NCBI RefSeq assembly: GCF_013249065.1
Contig: NZ_JABRWQ010000006.1
Location: forward strand, 62,001-126,000
Direction of reading: 5' to 3'
DNA length: 64,000 nt
Source of the DNA: Winogradskyella litoriviva
GTDB lineage: Bacteria; Bacteroidota; Bacteroidia; Flavobacteriales; Flavobacteriaceae
Part shown: positions 17,383 to 26,211 of the stretch, piece after piece
How the letters are laid out: each line of letters begins with the position of its first letter
How positions within the stretch are numbered: the stretch's first letter is position 1
Notes under the pieces: model-generated
Told to the model about the DNA's origin: nothing
Database searches by the model: none
Seen by the model: the letters and a program-made list of their open reading frames with translations, nothing else
Made by a program: the position numbers and the translations under genes

Positions 17383-17412
17383 AAAAAGCCGAAACGAAAG
17401 TTTCGGCTTTTT
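17383..17412 (+). terminator. strong intrinsic terminator before polA
   Basis: A perfect 13-bp stem AAAAAGCCGAAAC / GTTTCGGCTTTTT with a GAAA tetraloop and a T tract. It ends the small exported-protein transcript. Confidence 0.9.
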
Positions 17413-17492
17413 ATTTGTTTATTAATTCATAAATCATTCTTTCATTTCAAGACTTAAGTTTTGTAGTTTTATAAACTTCAAAATTTATAAAC

Positions 17493-20336
17493 ATGTCAGA
17501 CCAAAAACGTCTCTTTCTAGTTGATGCCTACGCACTTATTTTCCGTGGCTACTATGCTTTTATAAAAAATCCAAGAATAAACTCTAAAGGCGAAGATACC
17601 TCAGCTATTATGGGTTTTATGAACTCTCTTTTAGATGTTATAAAGCGTGAACGGCCAGACCATTTAGCTGTTTGTTTTGATAAAGGCGGAAGCTCAGACC
17701 GTGTAGAAATGTTCGAAGCCTACAAAGCCAACAGAGATGAAACACCTGAAGGTATAAAAACTGCGGTTCCATACATCTATGAGATTTTAAAAGCTATGCA
17801 TATACCTATCATGGTCAAAGAAGGTTATGAAGCTGATGACGTTATAGGCACTTTGGCAAAAAAAGCCGAAAAAGAAGGTTACCAAACTTATATGGTAACA
17901 CCAGATAAAGATTTTGCACAACTGGTGTCTGAAAACATTTTTATGTACAGACCTGTTTTTGGTGGTGGTTACGAAACATGGGGAATTCCAGAAGTACAGA
18001 AAAAATTTGAAGTTACAGACCCTTTGCAAGTCATTGATTTTTTAGGAATGATGGGTGATGCTTCGGATAATATTCCTGGTTTACCAGGTGTTGGCGAAAA
18101 AACAGCTAAGAAATTTTTAGCAGCTTACGGAAGCATGGAAAACCTATTTGCTAATTCGCACGAGTTAAAGGGAAAAATGAAAGAGAAAGTTGAAGCCAAC
18201 CAAGAACTAGGCTTACTTTCTAAAAAACTAGCAACAATAATGCTCGATGTACCTGTGGAATTCGATGCTAAAGATTTTGAAATGTCTGAGCCAGATGTGC
18301 CTAAGGTTACTGAGATTTTTCAAGAGTTAGAATTTAGACGTTTAATCGATAATTTTAATAAAACATTTTCTGCTGAAGCTCAAGCACCAGCAACACAAAC
18401 TACAGCCAAAACTGAAGCACCTAAAACCACACCTAAAGAAATAAAATCTGCAGGCGAAGGTCAGTTTTCATTGTTTGGAGGTGGTGAACCCTCTGCCACA
18501 GAAACGGCAACTGAATTCACTCGTAAAACCGCAGAAACCGCATCGCACTTTTACCAAAGTGTAGCGCCTGGTATGGCAACCAAATTGTTTGTAAAAAACT
18601 TAATGAATCAAGCATCTGTTTGTTTTGATACTGAAACTACAGGACTAAATCCGTTAACCGCAGAATTGGTAGGTATTGCATTTTCATGGGAAGTTGGCAA
18701 AGGGTTTTATATACCATTTCCCGAAGATAAAACCGAAGCACAAGCGCTTATTGAAATCTTAAGACCATTCTTTGAAGCTGAAAACATTCAGAAAATTGGT
18801 CAGAATTTAAAATATGATATTAAAGTCTTAGCAAAATACAATGTCAGCGTAAAAGGCAAGTTGTTCGATACCATGTTAGCGCATTATTTGATAAATCCAG
18901 ATATGCGTCATAATATGGATATTCTTGCTGAAACGTATTTAAACTACACACCAATTTCTATCACAGAATTAATTGGTAAGAAAGGCAAGAACCAATTGTC
19001 TATGCGAGAAGTTCCACTAGAAAAACAAACGGAATATGCGGTTGAAGACGCAGACATCACATTACAACTTAAGGAACATTTTGAAAAAGAATTGGGCGAA
19101 GCCAACACCCAAAAATTATTTGATGATATTGAAATTCCGTTAGTTCGCGTGCTTGCAGCAATGGAATTAGAAGGTATAAATCTCGATGTTGAATTTTTAA
19201 ACTCATTATCAGAAGACCTTAATAACGATATCACCAATCTTCAATCTAAAATATATGAGGTGGCTGGCGAAGAATTTAATATTGCATCGCCAAAACAATT
19301 AGGTATCATCTTATTTGAAAAACTAAAACTGGTAGATAAACCTAAAAAAACCAAAACAGGACAATATAAAACTGGTGAAGATATTTTATCGGCTTTAGCC
19401 AAAGAGCACGAGATTATTAGAGATATTTTAGAATATCGTGGTCTTGCCAAACTAAAAAGTACCTATGTAGATGCTTTGCCATTACAAGTAGAAGCATCAA
19501 CTGGTAGAGTGCACACCGATTATATGCAAACCGTTGCTGCTACTGGTCGTTTAAGTAGTAATAATCCTAACTTACAGAATATTCCAATCCGTACAGAACG
19601 TGGTCGCCAAGTGAGAAAAGCTTTTGTACCAAGAAACGAAGAATACACCTTACTAGCTGCCGATTACTCGCAAATAGAATTACGAATCATCGCTGCATTA
19701 AGTGAAGAAGAAACCATGATTGAAGCCTTTAAGAATGGTGAAGATATTCACGCATCAACCGCTTCAAAAGTATTTAATGTGCCATTAACAGAAGTGACTA
19801 GAGAACAACGTAGCAATGCAAAAACCGTTAACTTTGGGATAATCTATGGTGTATCTGCCTATGGACTCAGTAACCAAACCGATTTATCACGTGGTGAAGC
19901 CAAAGAGTTAATTGACACGTATTATGAAACCTATCCAAAATTAAAAGCTTACATCAGTAAGCAAGTCGATTTTGCAAGAGATAATGGTTATGTTTCTACC
20001 ATTTTGGGTCGTCGTCGTTATTTAAAAGACATCAACTCTCGTAATGCTGTGGTTAGAGGCGCTGCAGAACGAAATGCTGTAAACGCACCGATACAAGGTA
20101 GCGCAGCAGATATTATTAAAATAGCCATGATTAATATTTTCGATAAGCTTGAAGCTGGAAATTATAAATCTAAAATGCTCTTACAAGTGCATGATGAATT
20201 GGTTTTTGATATCTACAAACCAGAACTAGAAGAATTAACCACATTGATTAAAACAGAAATGGAAAACGCCTTTAAAATGGAAGTTCCTCTAGATGTCGAA
20301 GTCGATACTGGTTTGAATTGGTTGGAGGCGCATTAA
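17493..20336 (+). CDS. polA: DNA polymerase I
   Basis: 947 residues in three domains. The 5' nuclease (about 1-300) starts LFLVDAYALIFRGYYAF and contains GDASDNIPGLPGVG. A Pro/Thr/Lys-rich linker lies near 300-340. The 3'-5' exonuclease (about 365-540) retains its acidic residues in FDTETTGLNP near 379, so proofreading is probably active. The polymerase domain has motif A DYSQIELRI near 724, motif B around RSNAKTVNFGIIYG and motif C VHDELVFD near 900. It fills Okazaki gaps and acts in repair. Intact. A restriction enzyme gene starts 34 bases downstream on the same strand. Confidence 0.97.
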   Translation: MSDQKRLFLVDAYALIFRGYYAFIKNPRINSKGEDTSAIMGFMNSLLDVIKRERPDHLAVCFDKGGSSDRVEMFEAYKANRDETPEGIKTAVPYIYEILKAMHIPIMVKEGYEADDVIGTLAKKAEKEGYQTYMVTPDKDFAQLVSENIFMYRPVFGGGYETWGIPEVQKKFEVTDPLQVIDFLGMMGDASDNIPGLPGVGEKTAKKFLAAYGSMENLFANSHELKGKMKEKVEANQELGLLSKKLATIMLDVPVEFDAKDFEMSEPDVPKVTEIFQELEFRRLIDNFNKTFSAEAQAPATQTTAKTEAPKTTPKEIKSAGEGQFSLFGGGEPSATETATEFTRKTAETASHFYQSVAPGMATKLFVKNLMNQASVCFDTETTGLNPLTAELVGIAFSWEVGKGFYIPFPEDKTEAQALIEILRPFFEAENIQKIGQNLKYDIKVLAKYNVSVKGKLFDTMLAHYLINPDMRHNMDILAETYLNYTPISITELIGKKGKNQLSMREVPLEKQTEYAVEDADITLQLKEHFEKELGEANTQKLFDDIEIPLVRVLAAMELEGINLDVEFLNSLSEDLNNDITNLQSKIYEVAGEEFNIASPKQLGIILFEKLKLVDKPKKTKTGQYKTGEDILSALAKEHEIIRDILEYRGLAKLKSTYVDALPLQVEASTGRVHTDYMQTVAATGRLSSNNPNLQNIPIRTERGRQVRKAFVPRNEEYTLLAADYSQIELRIIAALSEEETMIEAFKNGEDIHASTASKVFNVPLTEVTREQRSNAKTVNFGIIYGVSAYGLSNQTDLSRGEAKELIDTYYETYPKLKAYISKQVDFARDNGYVSTILGRRRYLKDINSRNAVVRGAAERNAVNAPIQGSAADIIKIAMINIFDKLEAGNYKSKMLLQVHDELVFDIYKPELEELTTLIKTEMENAFKMEVPLDVEVDTGLNWLEAH

Positions 20337-20370
20337 TTTATTGTAAATTGTAAAATATTATTTCGGAATT

Positions 20371-21135
20371 ATGACAAATAAATATTTAAATTTTATCTCA
20401 GATGAGCATCTTTTATCATGTATAGAAAATTTGCATAATTCATATTTGAAAGCCAAAGCAAATGTTAGCAAAAAGAAATTTTATTCAAATAAAATTGATA
20501 CTATAAAACTCACATTTGATGCAAGTTTTAATGAGCTTGATGAAGTAACTCTAATAAAAACGGAAATAAATAGGCAGATTGATAAATCAATTAATAATTC
20601 AATTGGAACTTTTCACGAACAAATTTTAGGTGGAATTAAAGGCTTTGAAATCGGTAATTTTAGCGGTTTTGATATTAAAGCTATGGATAACACTTTATTT
20701 GCTGATATCAAGAATAAACATAACACGATGAATAGCAGTTCTGCCGAAAGTTTATTTCAAAAACTAGCCAGTTATGCCGATAATTACAAAAAAGCTGAGT
20801 GTTATTGGGTACAAATTTTGGCTAAAAATAGTTTTAACGAAAAGTGGTTTGGGGAAATCAACGGAAAAGAATATAGCCATAGCAGGGTGAATAAAATTTC
20901 TGGAGATCAATTTTACAAGTTACTTTCCGGAAGAGATAATGCTCTTTTTGAATTATATAATGTTTTACCAACAGCTATTTCTGAATACTTAAATAGTATA
21001 AAAAAAGAAGAAACTGAAAACAATTCTGCACTCGCGGAAATACAAACAAGTTCTAAAGAATCGAATAGAAGTATTTTAGATGAGATTACTTTTGAGAATT
21101 ACGGCTATTATTTAGGTTTTGACAAACTTGAATAA
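20371..21135 (+). CDS. Eco47II-like type II restriction endonuclease (predicted GGNCC)
   Basis: 254 residues. The whole protein reads like the Eco47II family: an N-terminal helical part (KYLNFISDEHLLSCIENLH), GTFHEQILGGIKGFEIGN, then FDIKAMDNTLFADIKNKHNT around residues 97-118, where the acidic residue and the DIK form a PD-(D/E)xK-type site. Eco47II cuts GGNCC; this specificity is inferred from family only. The 3' end overlaps the 3' end of the convergent methyltransferase gene by 28 bases. It follows polA by 34 bases, so read-through from polA may contribute to its expression. The pair is the clearest horizontally acquired cargo in the window. Confidence 0.8.
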   Translation: MTNKYLNFISDEHLLSCIENLHNSYLKAKANVSKKKFYSNKIDTIKLTFDASFNELDEVTLIKTEINRQIDKSINNSIGTFHEQILGGIKGFEIGNFSGFDIKAMDNTLFADIKNKHNTMNSSSAESLFQKLASYADNYKKAECYWVQILAKNSFNEKWFGEINGKEYSHSRVNKISGDQFYKLLSGRDNALFELYNVLPTAISEYLNSIKKEETENNSALAEIQTSSKESNRSILDEITFENYGYYLGFDKLE

Positions 21136-22352
21136 TAATCATTCAAAAATTTTACGATAGAATATCCAATCTCTTTTCCTAAGTTACATGGAACAGCATT
21201 ACCTATTTGTTTATATTGTTGAGATACTGAACCCATAAACTTCCATTCGTCAGGAAACGTTTGAATTCTAGCATATTCTCTTACTGTAAAAGGTCTTGTC
21301 TCGTCAGGGTGACAACGCTCTGTTTGTTTTTGAGCAGGACTACAAGTTAGCGTTAAACTTGGTTCATCCCAACCTATACGTCTTGCCATTCCAGTTTTTC
21401 CTCCACCTAGATAAAAACTTTTTCCCATATATTCTTTCTGTAAATCTAATGGCAAATCTCTCCAATAACCTTTTGGCGGAACTAAATCTAATACTTCTTT
21501 CTTATGTTGTGGATATTTAGCACCTTCGGATTTAGGTACATTAGAATCGTATAGTTTTCCTTTTTTTAATGCATCAGATAAATTATAAATCGTCTGATAT
21601 GGCTTTGGATATTCGTATTTTATATCAATATCTTTTCTAATACCGACAAGAATTATTCGCTCACGTTTTTGAGGTACTTTATAATTAATTGCTTTTAATA
21701 CTTGCACAGGAACTACGTTATATCCTATCTCATCGAGAATTGAAAGCATACCTTTCAAAGTCTCTCCTTTTTCATGTGAACGTAAACCTTTTACATTTTC
21801 TCCTATACAAATTGGTGGATTAACTTCTTTTACTGTGCGTGCAAATTCATAAAACAAAGTTCCTCTTGCATCTTCTAATCCCAATCTTTTTCCTGCATAA
21901 CTAAATGCTTGACATGGAAAACCTCCAGTAACAATATCAACTTCTCCATTATATTTTTCAAAATTAAAAGTTTTGATATCTCCTTCTAAAACGTTCCAAT
22001 TAGGACGGTTTTCTCGCAAAGTTTGGCAAGCCCATTTATCTATTTCATTTAAAGCCGCACATTTAATTCCTGCTTTTTCCAATCCAATAGCTAAACCTCC
22101 TGCTCCTGCGAATAATTCTAATACCTTATATTCTTTTAAAGGTTTTTCTGAATTATCTATATCATCCTCAATATTATCAAATAAAGGCTTAATTAGGTTA
22201 TTAATATCTTCCTTTTTGTAGATACGATAGTCACTCATTGGTTCTCTCACAGCTGGAAGTTTCCCATCTTTATCCCATCGTCGCAATGTTTCTTTACTTT
22301 TCCCTAAAATTTCAGCAGCTTCAGAAAGCGAATAATAATCTTTTATAACCAT
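21108..22352 (-). CDS. DNA cytosine-5 methyltransferase with N-terminal MerR-like HTH
   Basis: 414 residues from ATG at 22350-22352 (a TTG three codons upstream is an alternative start). Residues about 1-55 form a MerR/excisionase-type winged helix (YSLSEAAEILGKSKETLRRWDKDGKLP). The methyltransferase follows: motif I LFAGAGGLAIG near 80, catalytic GGFPCQAFS near 142, ENVKGL, QKRERIILVG, and motifs IX-X around RIQTFPDEW and QIGNAVP. It should protect the sites cut by the adjacent Eco47II-like enzyme. The N-terminal HTH could repress its own gene, as in SsoII- and EcoRII-type methyltransferases; this is inference. Confidence 0.92.
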   Translation of the reverse strand: MVIKDYYSLSEAAEILGKSKETLRRWDKDGKLPAVREPMSDYRIYKKEDINNLIKPLFDNIEDDIDNSEKPLKEYKVLELFAGAGGLAIGLEKAGIKCAALNEIDKWACQTLRENRPNWNVLEGDIKTFNFEKYNGEVDIVTGGFPCQAFSYAGKRLGLEDARGTLFYEFARTVKEVNPPICIGENVKGLRSHEKGETLKGMLSILDEIGYNVVPVQVLKAINYKVPQKRERIILVGIRKDIDIKYEYPKPYQTIYNLSDALKKGKLYDSNVPKSEGAKYPQHKKEVLDLVPPKGYWRDLPLDLQKEYMGKSFYLGGGKTGMARRIGWDEPSLTLTCSPAQKQTERCHPDETRPFTVREYARIQTFPDEWKFMGSVSQQYKQIGNAVPCNLGKEIGYSIVKFLNDYYSSLSKPK

Positions 22353-22377
22353 ATTACACAACGTTAAACATTGGTTA

Positions 22378-22385
22378 CAAATTTA
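22378..22385 (-). promoter_or_regulatory. -7 promoter box of the methyltransferase gene
   Basis: TAAATTTG on the minus strand matches TAnnTTTG and would start transcription near 22371, about 20 bases before the ATG. A dedicated methyltransferase promoter fits the need to modify DNA before the nuclease appears. Confidence 0.5.
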
Positions 22386-22456
22386 ATAAAGAATTTTCAT
22401 TTAAGAAATAAAGAATTAATTATTTTTAATAGCATCAAATGTTACTATCAAGCAAC

Positions 22457-24088
22457 CTACAAATCCAACCCTTTCAAACTCTCTACTCTATTTCTAGCTA
22501 AGAAATCATCAATAGTTTCAAAGTGTTCTATAACGCGTTTTTCTTTAAACTCAAATACTTTTTTAGAAAGGCCTTGTAGAAAATCTCTATCGTGAGAGAC
22601 TAATATTAAAGTGCCATCAAAATTTTGAAGCGCTTCTTTTAATACATCTTTAGACTTTAAATCTAAGTGATTGGTTGGCTCATCTAAGATTAATAAATTA
22701 ACAGGTTCTAGTAAGAGTTTTACCATCGCTAATCTGGTTTTTTCTCCACCAGATAAGACGCTTACTTTTTTATCAATATCGTCTCCTCTAAACATAAAAC
22801 CACCCAAAATATTCTTTATTTGGGTACGTACATCGCCTTTCGCTACCTCATCTACCGTTTGAAAAACCGTTAAGCTCTCATCTAACAAAGCGGCTTGGTT
22901 CTGCGCAAAATAACCAACCTTCACATTGTGGCCTAAAGTACAAGTACCTTCGACATCAATTTCGCCTAAAATGGCTTTAATCATTGTAGATTTTCCTTCG
23001 CCATTTCTACCCACAAAACACACCTTCTCGCCTCTTGCAATAGACATATTAGCATCTTTAAATACCACATGCTCATCATAAGATTTTGACACATCTTTAA
23101 CGGTTACCGGATAATCGCCAGAACGTTGTGTTGCCGGAAAACGTAAACGCAATGCAGACGTATCTACCTCATCTATTTCTATGCGTTCTAATTTTTCGAG
23201 CATGCGCTCACGAGATGACACTTGATTGGTTTTAGAATAGGTCCCTTTAAAACGCTCTATAAAAGCCATATTATCAGCAATAAATTTCTGCTGCTCTTGG
23301 TACGCTTTTATTTGGTGTGTGCGTCTATCTTCTCGCAATTGCAAGTAATGCGAATAGTTAGCTTTGTAATCGTAAATACGACCCATGGTTACCTCAATCG
23401 TTCTATTGGTAATATTATCAATAAAGGCTCTATCGTGAGAAATAACGAGTACAGCGTTGGCTTTATTAACCAAAAAGTCTTCTAGCCAAATGACAGATTC
23501 AATATCAATATGGTTAGTTGGCTCATCTAGTAGAATTAAATCTGGCTTTTGAAGTAAAATTTTAGCCAATTCTATTCGCATGCGCCATCCACCAGAAAAT
23601 TCACTTGTTGGTCTTGTAAAATCGGCTTGCTTAAATCCTAGACCTTTCAATGCTTTTTCAACTTCAGCATCATAGTTAACATCTTCTAAAGCATAGTATT
23701 TTTCGCCTAAATCCGATACACGTTCTATGATTTTCATGTATTCATCAGATTCGTAATCTGTTCTGGTTTCTAGTTGCTTGTTGAGCGCTTCCATTTCGTC
23801 ACGCATTTCAAAAACATGTGCAAATGCTTTAGAGGCTTCTTCAAAAACAGTCGTATTATCTTCAGTTAATAAGTGCTGAGGCAAATAGGCAATAACCGTA
23901 TCTTTTGGAGAGCGCACATTACCACGCGTGGCATTTTGTACGCCAGCAATAATTTTCATCATGGTAGATTTTCCTGCACCATTTTTACCCATTAAAGCAA
24001 TTTTATCATTCTCATTAATGGTAAAAGACACATCACTAAAAAGGGTTTGTCCACTAAATTCTACGGCTAAATTATCTACTGAAATCAT
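22457..24088 (-). CDS. ABC-F family ATPase (ribosome-associated type)
   Basis: 543 residues with two ABC domains and no membrane segment. Walker A sequences GKNGAGKST (near 36) and GRNGEGKST in the second half; signatures EFSGGWRMR and VLSGGEKTR; Walker B LILLDEPTNHIDIES and LILDEPTNHLDLKS. The charged P-site tRNA-interaction linker between them includes YQEQQKFIADNMAFIERF. ABC-F proteins act on ribosomes (translation factors such as EttA, or antibiotic protection). Nothing shows a resistance-type long linker, so a housekeeping translation role is likelier. Single gene, divergent from sua5. Confidence 0.93.
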   Translation of the reverse strand: MISVDNLAVEFSGQTLFSDVSFTINENDKIALMGKNGAGKSTMMKIIAGVQNATRGNVRSPKDTVIAYLPQHLLTEDNTTVFEEASKAFAHVFEMRDEMEALNKQLETRTDYESDEYMKIIERVSDLGEKYYALEDVNYDAEVEKALKGLGFKQADFTRPTSEFSGGWRMRIELAKILLQKPDLILLDEPTNHIDIESVIWLEDFLVNKANAVLVISHDRAFIDNITNRTIEVTMGRIYDYKANYSHYLQLREDRRTHQIKAYQEQQKFIADNMAFIERFKGTYSKTNQVSSRERMLEKLERIEIDEVDTSALRLRFPATQRSGDYPVTVKDVSKSYDEHVVFKDANMSIARGEKVCFVGRNGEGKSTMIKAILGEIDVEGTCTLGHNVKVGYFAQNQAALLDESLTVFQTVDEVAKGDVRTQIKNILGGFMFRGDDIDKKVSVLSGGEKTRLAMVKLLLEPVNLLILDEPTNHLDLKSKDVLKEALQNFDGTLILVSHDRDFLQGLSKKVFEFKEKRVIEHFETIDDFLARNRVESLKGLDL

Positions 24089-24107
24089 CTACTTATTTTT
24101 AAAGTTG

Positions 24108-24140
24108 CAAAACTACTAATAAATCTTTCGATTTTTTCAA
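24108..24140 (-). promoter_or_regulatory. promoter of the ABC-F gene
   Basis: TAGTTTTG (plus 24108-24115, minus strand) matches TAnnTTTG, and a TTG (plus 24138-24140) lies 22 bases upstream as a -33 element. The transcript would start near 24102, about 14 bases before the ATG. Confidence 0.5.
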
Positions 24141-24165
24141 CTAATATTGCAGTCTGAACGTTATT

Positions 24166-25146
24166 ATGAGTATCATTTCAAAAGACATATCAAAAGCCAT
24201 TCAACTTTTAACGGCTGAAAACATTGTTGCTATTCCAACGGAAACAGTTTATGGATTAGCAGGAAATATTTATAGCGAAAAAGCCATAAAAGCTATTTTT
24301 GAAACTAAAAAACGTCCATTTTTTAATCCACTTATTGTTCATATTCCGTCTATTGATTCGCTTTCAACTATTGTAGAATACATTCCTGAAAAGGCAAAAT
24401 TGTTGGCCGAAGCCTTTTGGCCTGGACCAATAACTTTGGTGTTGAAAAAGAAAGCTATAATCCCAGATTTAATTACAGGAGGAAAAGACACCGTTGCTGT
24501 ACGTGTACCAAATCATTCTACTACGTTAGAATTGTTAAGTAAATTAGATTTTCCATTGGCAGCACCAAGTGCCAATCCGTTTAGTAGCATTAGTCCAACC
24601 ACAGCACAACACGTAGAATCTTATTTTAAAAACACTATTAAAATGGTTTTAGATGGTGGTGCCTGCACTAGTGGAATAGAATCAACCATTATTGGTTTTG
24701 AAAACGACGAACCCATTATATATAGATTAGGTTCTACTGCTATTGAAGCGATTGAAGCCGTTGTTGGAAATATTAAAATTAAAAACTCTGTAACTGAATC
24801 TAAAACGTTAGAAACACAAAAAACGCCTGATGCTCCTGGTATGTTAGCACGCCATTATGCACCAAAAACCAAAACGATTTTAACGGATAATATTTTAGAG
24901 GCTATTTCTCACTATCCAAATAAACGGATTGGTGTTTTAGTTTTTAAACCTGAACTAAAAATTAATGGTGTTATTACCGAAATTATCTTGTCTAAAAAAG
25001 GAGATTTAAGTGAAGCCGCTTCTAAATTATACGATGCTTTACACCAATTAGACACTCTTGATTTAGATATTATTATTGCTGAAAAATTACCTGATTTTGG
25101 TCTTGGCAAATCTATAAATGATAGATTATTACGAGCAACAAAGTAA
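24166..25146 (+). CDS. sua5: L-threonylcarbamoyladenylate synthase, long Sua5 form
   Basis: 326 residues: an N-terminal YrdC domain (about 1-200) with IPTETVYGLAGN, KKRPFFNPLIVHI and SANPFSSISPTTA (the KxR and SxN substrate motifs), followed by a linker and the C-terminal Sua5 domain (about 215-326, GMLARHYAPKTKTIL). It makes threonylcarbamoyl-AMP from threonine, bicarbonate and ATP, the first step in tRNA t6A37 synthesis. The two-domain length distinguishes it from short TsaC. Single gene. The 159 bases after it are AT-rich with no clear terminator before the next operon. Confidence 0.94.
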   Translation: MSIISKDISKAIQLLTAENIVAIPTETVYGLAGNIYSEKAIKAIFETKKRPFFNPLIVHIPSIDSLSTIVEYIPEKAKLLAEAFWPGPITLVLKKKAIIPDLITGGKDTVAVRVPNHSTTLELLSKLDFPLAAPSANPFSSISPTTAQHVESYFKNTIKMVLDGGACTSGIESTIIGFENDEPIIYRLGSTAIEAIEAVVGNIKIKNSVTESKTLETQKTPDAPGMLARHYAPKTKTILTDNILEAISHYPNKRIGVLVFKPELKINGVITEIILSKKGDLSEAASKLYDALHQLDTLDLDIIIAEKLPDFGLGKSINDRLLRATK

Positions 25147-25305
25147 AAACGTCAGTGTATATTTTACTTCAAAATTTTATTTTATTTTTTGTTTAAAGCC
25201 TCTAAAAATAGACCTTACATTGGGTAAGTTATAATTCCAAAACATTAATTATTTCTATTATTCTAAAATTAAGCCTTATTTTTATAGAAAAAGTAACAGA
25301 AAAAG

Positions 25306-26211
25306 ATGAATGCGTTAAAAGTAATACTTTACTTTTCAATCTTTAAATACCCTTTAACCAAAGAGGAGGTTTTTAGGTTTTCTTCAGCTAGAAATTATCG
25401 AGAAATTGAAAATGAACTTTCAGAATTAGTTCAAAAAAAAATCATCTTTCAATTTAACCAATTCTACACGGACACCAACAACCCTACACTTGTAAAAAGA
25501 CGACTTAAAGGCAATAAAATGGCAGAAGAAATTATGCCTAAAGCATTAAAACGCGCTAAACTTATTATGTCCTTTCCTTATGTAGAATCGGTTTCAATTT
25601 CTGGAGCTTTAGCCAAAAATTATTATGATGATGATGGCGATATAGATTTCTTTATTATCACCAAACCAAAAAAATTATGGATAGCGAGGACGTTTTTAAT
25701 TCTATTTAAAAAAGTATTTCTACTTAACTCTAAAAAATATTTTTGCGTTAACTATTTTATAAGTTCTAATTATCTTAGAATTGATGAGCAAAATAGATTC
25801 ACAGCAACAGAATTGATAACACTAAAACCTATTTATGGCAAAAGAGTTTTTAATGATTTTCTTTCTGAGAACCAATGGGCATTAGATTTATACCCTAACA
25901 AATCCATAGATAAAACTTCACTTGCAACAAATTTTAGAAAACCACTTTGGAGTAGCGTTTTAGAAATTATTTTCAATAATAAAATGGGAGAAAAATTAGA
26001 TTTTGTATTTAAAAGAATAACACTCAACAAATGGAAATCTAAATTTAAAAATCTAAAGAGAAAAGAGTTTGAAGTAGCTATGAAGTCTACTAACGATGTT
26101 TCTAAACATCATCCACAAAATTTTCAAACTCATGTTATTGTATCTTTAAATGAGCGCTATAAAGATAAAAATAAAGCCTTTAACCTTAACCTAACCATGG
26201 AGCATGCTTAA
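25306..26211 (+). CDS. winged-helix and nucleotidyltransferase-fold protein, first gene of the radical SAM operon
   Basis: 301 residues. The N-terminal 70 look like a winged helix (LYFSIFKYPLTKEEVF). A Pol-beta-type nucleotidyltransferase core follows, with SGALAKNYYDDDGDIDFFIIT near residues 98-118: the G-S/G motif and the Asp-x-Asp metal ligands are present. The C-terminal half has no recognised domain and is basic. Such proteins transfer nucleotides to proteins, RNA or small molecules; the substrate here is unknown. It overlaps the first radical SAM gene by 8 bases and begins a five-gene operon, so it should belong to the same pathway. Confidence 0.7.
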   Translation: MNALKVILYFSIFKYPLTKEEVFRFSSARNYREIENELSELVQKKIIFQFNQFYTDTNNPTLVKRRLKGNKMAEEIMPKALKRAKLIMSFPYVESVSISGALAKNYYDDDGDIDFFIITKPKKLWIARTFLILFKKVFLLNSKKYFCVNYFISSNYLRIDEQNRFTATELITLKPIYGKRVFNDFLSENQWALDLYPNKSIDKTSLATNFRKPLWSSVLEIIFNNKMGEKLDFVFKRITLNKWKSKFKNLKRKEFEVAMKSTNDVSKHHPQNFQTHVIVSLNERYKDKNKAFNLNLTMEHA

